Under the pieces are notes generated by a model. That model was not told the DNA's origin. It searched no databases and worked only from the letters and a program-made list of their open reading frames with translations. DNA of 64,000 nt from Candidatus Chromulinivoraceae bacterium (lineage in GTDB: Bacteria > Patescibacteriota > Saccharimonadia > Saccharimonadales > Saccharimonadaceae). The stretch spans positions 62,001-126,000 of the forward strand of contig DATIJL010000016.1 of assembly GCA_035478595.1 (NCBI GenBank). Reading direction: 5' to 3'. Shown piece after piece: positions 60,105-64,000 of this stretch; positions within the stretch are counted from its first letter, which is position 1, and every line of letters starts with the position of its first letter. The translations under genes and the position numbers were made by a program.

Positions 60105-60725
60105 TTACGCCTCCTCCTTTGTCAGCCATTTTTTAATAGCTTCAAGGGCAGATGGAGTTATAACAATGTGGTCAGCGTTCAAAAGGTAGTACACGCTTAG
60201 GTAGGTTGCACTGACAAGTAGGATGTTCTGAATGTTAGCCGTTGAGCGAATCAACTCTGGAGTCTTTTCACTTACAACCATCAATACATTGCGGTCGAGC
60301 TTATTGTCAGCGAGAAACTTAACCATCTCTGCAGTTTTTGTAGCAGTAGCAGGTACGTCTTTTACGACGATCTTGCCAGCTTCACTCGCGAGTGTCAGTG
60401 CCTGGCGAAGCGCAACGCGCTTGCTGGTTGTACTGATTCGTAGTTTGTAGTTCTCGTTACCGCGAGGGCCAAATACGACACCACCACCACGCCAAATAGG
60501 GTTACGACTTGAACCAAAACGTGCGCGGCCAGTACCCTTTTGCTTCCATGGCTTTTTACCACCACCGCGAACTTCGCCACGCTGCTTTGTTGTAGCACTT
60601 GCAAGACGGTTGTTGGCTAGGAACGAATCGTAGGCAAGTTTTAGCAGTTCGTGGTTAGGAACCTCTACTGCAAAAACTTCTTTAGGGAGAGCAGTCGATA
60701 CAGCTGCTTTTTTAGTCTCAGCCAT
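60105..60725 (-). CDS. rplD: Ribosomal protein uL4
   Basis: 206 aa. RLASATTKQRGEVRGGGKKPWKQKGTGRARFGSSRNPIWRGGGVVFGP is the tunnel-loop hallmark. In other bacteria L4 autoregulates the S10 operon by binding its leader; a structured leader exists here before rplC (61359-61412), but binding is untested. Confidence 0.97.
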   Translation of the reverse strand: MAETKKAAVSTALPKEVFAVEVPNHELLKLAYDSFLANNRLASATTKQRGEVRGGGKKPWKQKGTGRARFGSSRNPIWRGGGVVFGPRGNENYKLRISTTSKRVALRQALTLASEAGKIVVKDVPATATKTAEMVKFLADNKLDRNVLMVVSEKTPELIRSTANIQNILLVSATYLSVYYLLNADHIVITPSALEAIKKWLTKEEA

Positions 60726-61336
60726 TATGCTTCACCTCCAATAATAATAAGACCCTTCTTAGGACCTGGAACAGCGCCCTTAAGGCCGATCAAGTTTGAA
60801 GCGGCGTCAACATACGCTACCTCAAGGTTCTTAACCGTGACACGGTCGTGACCCATACGGCCAGCCATGCGTTTACCCTTAAAGACCTTCTGTGGATACA
60901 TCGATCCAATAGAACCAGGCTTACGAACGTTTCCGTTACCACCGTGGGTCTTTTTGCTTGTATTAAAGTTGTGGCGTTTTACCGTACCGGCAAAACCTTT
61001 ACCCTTGCTTGTGCCAGTCGCGTCCACCAAATCGCCTAGCTCAAACTTAGTTACATCAATGACGTCCCCGACCTTAAGGTCTGGTAGTTCATCGACACGA
61101 AATTCCCGAATATGCTTCGGGGTGACACCGGCTGTCTTTACGTGACCAGCCACGGCCTTGCTCAGGTTCTTACCCTCACCATATGCCACCTGAACTGCGT
61201 TGTAGCCGTCGGTTTCGACGGACTTGACCTGAGTCACAGTTAAGGGGCCAGCTTGAATAAGTGTTACTGGAACAGCAACACCAGACTCGCTGATGATTTG
61301 GGTCATACCAATTTTGGTACCGAGAAGTGCTTTCAT
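60725..61336 (-). CDS. rplC: Ribosomal protein uL3
   Basis: 203 aa. MKALLGTKIGMTQIISESGVAVPVTLIQAGP and GFAGTVKRHNFNTSKKTHGGNGNVRKPGSIGSMYPQKVFKGKRMAGRMGHDRVTV are diagnostic. It is the first gene of the operon; rpsJ (S10), normally upstream, is absent from this locus. GAGGGC lies before the ATG. Confidence 0.98.
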   Translation of the reverse strand: MKALLGTKIGMTQIISESGVAVPVTLIQAGPLTVTQVKSVETDGYNAVQVAYGEGKNLSKAVAGHVKTAGVTPKHIREFRVDELPDLKVGDVIDVTKFELGDLVDATGTSKGKGFAGTVKRHNFNTSKKTHGGNGNVRKPGSIGSMYPQKVFKGKRMAGRMGHDRVTVKNLEVAYVDAASNLIGLKGAVPGPKKGLIIIGGEA

Positions 61337-61358
61337 TGCCCTCTTGCTCCCACTTAAA

Positions 61359-61412
61359 ATTCTTGGTGGCTGGGGGTTTCTACTGAGGTAGACCTACCAA
61401 TTCACCAAGAAT
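61359..61412 (-). promoter_or_regulatory. Structured 5' leader of the ribosomal operon
   Basis: ATTCTTGGTG and CACCAAGAAT form a perfect 10-bp outer stem, with an inner GGTA/TACC helix, in the ~105-nt leader before rplC. No T tract follows, so it is not a simple terminator. Location and form suggest a ribosomal-protein-binding leader. Confidence 0.6.
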
Positions 61413-61444
61413 GAGTTGTTATTACGTAATAAAGTTACCTAGCA

Positions 61445-61473
61445 ACTATAGCACACTCACCCTAGTGAGTCAA
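61445..61473 (-). promoter_or_regulatory. Main promoter of the L3-to-S9 ribosomal operon
   Basis: Minus strand TTGACT (61473-61468), 17 nt, TATAGT (61450-61445). Confidence 0.85.
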
Positions 61474-61492
61474 CGATTTTACAGGGTACTTG

Positions 61493-61529
61493 CCATCCCG
61501 CGACGCCACCTGAGCGGGTCGCGGGATGG
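61493..61529 (-). terminator. Perfect 12-bp hairpin after orphan lipoprotein gene
   Basis: CCATCCCGCGAC / GTCGCGGGATGG with a 13-nt loop, 15 nt past the stop codon; no T tract. Confidence 0.7.
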
Positions 61530-61544
61530 ACATTCGAGCGTGTC

Positions 61545-62036
61545 CTAGCAAACAGGTGCCTGCTTGCCGAATCCGCCCTTGATCCAGGCGGCACCAACAT
61601 AGCCGATCCAGCCATCGTTCTTAGGCAATGCCTTGGGGCCCTCGCCAGGCCTCAGCGGCTCGAGCTTGTCACTAGGGACAAGAATGCCATACCACGCGTC
61701 TGTCTCTTGACCAGTCTGGTCGCGATACATTTCGCCAGTGGTTTGGCAGACAATATGGACGGTCATGCCGTCCATGGGCCACTTGTCGCGCAGCGATACC
61801 GTTTCGCCCTGAACCAGCTTCGGCGCCCACTGAGTCGGCAGCCAACAGGCCACCTCCCTGCACGTAGCGCTGAAGTCAGACAGCGAGACGGTTGCGTCGA
61901 ACGGCGCAGTGACGACGCTGGAGACAGTCGGGCTTGCCGTAGCGGTGTTCTTTCCATCTCCACCGCCAGAACTACAGCCGGTTGCCAGACCCAAGGTCAT
62001 AACACCAACCACTGCGATACGCTTCCACGAGCTCAT
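61545..62036 (-). CDS. Orphan G+C-rich lipoprotein, 163 aa
   Basis: ATG 62036 follows AAGGTGG. Residues 1-20 form a lipoprotein signal (MSSWKRIAVVGVMTLGLATG), with Cys21 in a permissive lipobox (ATGC) followed by a Ser/Gly/Thr-rich linker. The mature domain has several Cys (TCREVACW, VHIVCQTTGEM and the C-terminal APVC), Trp-rich strands (DAWYGI, DGWIGYVGAAWI) and resembles small SH3-like actinobacterial secreted proteins only in general style. Bases 61561-61680 are 74/120 G+C. It is an isolated unit with its own hairpin; function unknown. It is the only orphan of the set with a clear export signal. Confidence 0.7.
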   Translation of the reverse strand: MSSWKRIAVVGVMTLGLATGCSSGGGDGKNTATASPTVSSVVTAPFDATVSLSDFSATCREVACWLPTQWAPKLVQGETVSLRDKWPMDGMTVHIVCQTTGEMYRDQTGQETDAWYGILVPSDKLEPLRPGEGPKALPKNDGWIGYVGAAWIKGGFGKQAPVC

Positions 62037-62131
62037 GTGGTTCGCCACCTTAATCGAAGTTGATGACCTCTTAGCCACCACTATCATTATTACATAGTTA
62101 TCTTCGTAGCCCACCGTGGTAAAATACGAGC

Positions 62132-62898
62132 ATGAAACTTGCATGGCACTCGCGCAAACTCGGGGTAGTTATCATTGCACTATTTATCGTTGGGTCATTG
62201 TTGTTTCGCTGGTTGTAGCGCTAACCCACTCATGGAATCTTGCTGCACCAAAAGCACCCCAGGTAGCCATAAAAACGACGAGTCCCGTTGCCACAGCTCC
62301 TGCGCCAGTTCCAAAAATACCCCCATTCGATAAAAATAAGTATTCACACATCGACCCTGCAAGTCTTCGGGTTGTCGTTAATAAACAGCATCCTATGAAC
62401 CCAAAAGATTACGTACCAAGTGATATTATCCTCGGTCGCGACGGCTATCAATACAGTTTGCGTATTAGTGCCGATCTAAACGCTCTCGTGGATGCTGCTG
62501 CTCAGCAGGGCGTTACTCTAAATATGAGTAGCGCCTATCGTTCGTATGCTAACCAGACGGCTTTATTCAACAACTACACCGCCCAATATGGCCAAGCCAC
62601 AGCCGAGACCATTAGCGCTAGGCCAGGTTACAGTGAGCACCAAACGGGCCTTGCCGTAGATATTGGCGGAGCCTCAAGTCCAAACTGTAACTTTAACGCC
62701 TGTTTTGGTGATACGGTTGAAGGCAAATGGCTCGCAGCACACGCTAACGATTTTGGCTTTGTTATTCGATATCAAAAAGAAACCACTAACCTCACCGGAT
62801 ACGCTTACGAACCTTGGCATGTACGCTACGTCGGTCATGAACTGGCTGCAGAGTATAAAAAAGAAGGCACTACGTCACTTGAAGCATTTTTGACATAA
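62132..62898 (+). CDS. VanY-type D-alanyl-D-alanine carboxypeptidase, with a probable frameshift in the signal anchor
   Basis: The catalytic domain is intact: SAYRSYANQTALF, zinc ligands in SEHQTGLAVDIGG and YEPWHVRYVG. It trims D-Ala from peptidoglycan peptides outside the membrane. The natural start appears to be ATG 62132, 6 nt after TAAAAT, encoding MKLAWHSRKLGVVIIALF, a good anchor, but that frame stops at 62216-62218. The catalytic frame is open from ATG 62143 with a weaker hydrophobic stretch (RWVIVVSLVVAL). Either the second start is used, or a -1 shift or assembly indel lies between 62143 and 62215. Confidence 0.85.
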
Positions 62899-62920
62899 CT
62901 GGCGGCGCAGTTTACGCTAA

Positions 62921-63250
62921 CTAAATAACGATGCCTGAGGGCGCAAAGTAGCAAAGAATCGTTATCACTACCAAGATGGCATACCATATTTTTCGGTCAG
63001 CCTGATACTTTTCAAATTTGCGCACAAGTAAAAGACCAACTAAAAAACCGACAGGAATAGCACTCAGAGGTAATCCAAGCCATGTCACTGGTGTTTGGAA
63101 TTTAACCCAAAAAGTCCCAAGTAATACAAATACTACAAGCTTTAGAAAATAAGTACTATCAGACTCAAAGATCTTTTCGTAGCCCTTGCGGCTAACGGTC
63201 GCGGGGCGATTACGTGCATATGTTCTGGGTTTTTGTTTTTGCGTTGCCAT
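62921..63250 (-). CDS. Small membrane protein, unknown
   Basis: 109 aa: a basic N-terminal tail (~28 residues, rich in Lys/Arg) and three hydrophobic helices (~35-50, ~58-76, ~88-108). The extended -10 box TGATATACT ends 8 nt before the ATG (leaderless type). No family recognised. Confidence 0.65.
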   Translation of the reverse strand: MATQKQKPRTYARNRPATVSRKGYEKIFESDSTYFLKLVVFVLLGTFWVKFQTPVTWLGLPLSAIPVGFLVGLLLVRKFEKYQADRKIWYAILVVITILCYFAPSGIVI

Positions 63251-63351
63251 TACCTGTCAGTATATCAAAAGTAACCATGAGTGCAAACGCTCTTGCGCAG
63301 CCAGTATTCTTAGGCCATACTGAAACCATACAACAAAACCTTGGAGGAATT

Positions 63352-63603
63352 ATGCCAGTAACCAAGAAAAAACAAGCACCTAAAAAGAAACCAAGCGAAA
63401 TGCGTTCTTTTGTACGCGCATCGAACCCTAAACCCTTTGTAGTATTTAAAATCACCCAGCAAACTATTTACTGGCTTATTATTGGCGGTCTTGTCCTAGG
63501 TTTTGGCATTTGGGTAATGTATCTTACCGTTCGTATTCATAGTATGTATGATGATATCCAGAGTGTTGGTCCTGACACTCACATGAATGTCATGCAACGA
63601 TAA
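63352..63603 (+). CDS. Small single-helix membrane protein, unknown
   Basis: 83 aa from ATG 63352, four nt after GGAGG. The N-terminus is Lys-rich (VTKKKQAPKKKPSEMR), followed by one helix (residues ~43-64) and a short outer tail. A promoter-like TTGCGC-N17-CATACT lies upstream. Not recognised. Confidence 0.65.
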   Translation: MPVTKKKQAPKKKPSEMRSFVRASNPKPFVVFKITQQTIYWLIIGGLVLGFGIWVMYLTVRIHSMYDDIQSVGPDTHMNVMQR

Positions 63604-63634
63604 GAACATACACATATTGTATTCCTCTTACCGT

Positions 63635-63657
63635 TAATAACATGTTATTATTTGACA
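63635..63657 (+). promoter_or_regulatory. 16-bp palindrome adjoining the -35 box of the last orphan gene
   Basis: TAATAACATGTTATTA (63635-63650) is a perfect palindrome, one base before TTGACA (63652-63657). It is a candidate operator for a dimeric regulator. Confidence 0.5.
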
Positions 63658-63693
63658 GGTCTGTCTTACGTTCACCCATAGAGGAAGGAAGCG

Positions 63694-64000
63694 ATGTCCC
63701 GGAACAGCCCCCTGTACTGGGCTTACCTGCTGACAACAATCTTCGCTTGCGGCTTTCTGATTGCCAATATGGCAACAACCAGGAATCCGTCTGCGAGGCT
63801 AGGATCTATCGGCATGATGTGCCTGGTCTTGGCCCTGACCCCAATCGTCACGCGACGATTGCGCAAGTCTCCACCTCTGCACCAACTCACCGCGTCAATT
63901 CGTACCCGCGCGCAGGAGTTGATCGACTCCGAGTGTGTACTGCTTGTCCCCTGTGATCGTGATCGTCCTAGCACCCAGAAGGTGCTCATTGGGGCGTCCG
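63694..64000 (+). CDS. Orphan gene, partial (N-terminal 102 aa), two-helix membrane protein
   Basis: Open from ATG 63694 (GAGGAAGG upstream) to the window edge. Helices at residues ~7-27 and ~36-54, then a basic cytoplasmic segment (RRLRKSPP) and a soluble part (ELIDSECVLLVPCDRD). Bases 63841-63900 are 34/60 G+C. The family is not recognised. It shares the isolated, self-promoted layout of the other G+C-rich orphans. Confidence 0.55.
   Translation, partial: MSRNSPLYWAYLLTTIFACGFLIANMATTRNPSARLGSIGMMCLVLALTPIVTRRLRKSPPLHQLTASIRTRAQELIDSECVLLVPCDRDRPSTQKVLIGAS

Noticed and set aside
45999-61336. Many long open frames on the plus strand across the ribosomal operon (for example 53639-54259 and 56939-57466)
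   Set aside because: They mirror conserved ribosomal genes in other frames, have Cys/Ser/Phe-rich low-quality translations, and lack promoters and ribosome-binding sites.

Overview
The window reads as a chromosomal segment of a Patescibacteria/CPR organism, most likely Candidatus Saccharibacteria (TM7). The ribosomal operon runs from L3 to S9 without rpmD (L30). Ribosomal proteins S4, S14, L33 and L36 lack zinc-binding cysteines. Genes are short and tightly packed. The code is standard: many genes end in TGA and the tRNA-Trp is CCA. The lineage call is inference from gene content; no database search was possible.

Layout: 1-1.7 kb carries two G+C-rich orphan genes flanking rplK. 1.9-8.2 kb holds eno-gpmA, then a membrane protein and a sensory unit made of an anchored branched-chain-type binding protein, a Cache/HAMP/PAS histidine kinase and a receiver-only response regulator. 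8.3-9.2 kb is secE-nusG. 9.3-31.7 kb is a mosaic of short units: glycosyltransferases, a second histidine kinase, a PKD-repeat surface protein with a C-terminal LPHTG sorting signal, a DUF475 membrane protein, a nucleotide-sanitation/base-repair operon, tRNA-Trp, a HIT protein, alr, a P-type Mg ATPase, a VIT-family transporter, ogt, a MacB-like ABC exporter, a Crp/Fnr regulator with two palindromic operators, and a PAP2 phosphatase. 31.8-37.2 kb is an alpha-glucan operon (GT4, GH57, GH15). 37.2-38 kb carries tRNA-Thr(GGT), rpmG, tRNA-Thr(TGT) and tRNA-Tyr(GTA). 38.4-44 kb (minus) is a trpS-rluA-holB operon that starts with a putative leader-peptide attenuator. 46.4-61.5 kb (minus) is the fused S10/spc/alpha ribosomal operon with a sortase gene between secY and infA, where other bacteria keep adk and map. 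62-64 kb has a VanY-like carboxypeptidase, small membrane proteins and a further orphan.

Two genome-wide patterns stand out. First, at least fifteen genes have a recognisable -10 box ending only 6-10 nt before the start codon, which implies leaderless mRNAs. Two short upstream ORFs feeding intrinsic terminators have the same arrangement. Second, six single-gene cassettes, at 1-524, 1304-1729, 19950-20165, 45999-46295, 61545-62036 and 63694-64000, are mostly about 57-65% G+C in the stretches I counted by hand, against about 40% in a neighbouring gene. Each has an A+T-rich upstream region, and all four whose ends are visible finish in a perfect 12-14 bp hairpin. They sit in operon seams and encode proteins I do not recognise. 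They look like acquired or mobile single-gene units and are the best candidate for something undescribed.
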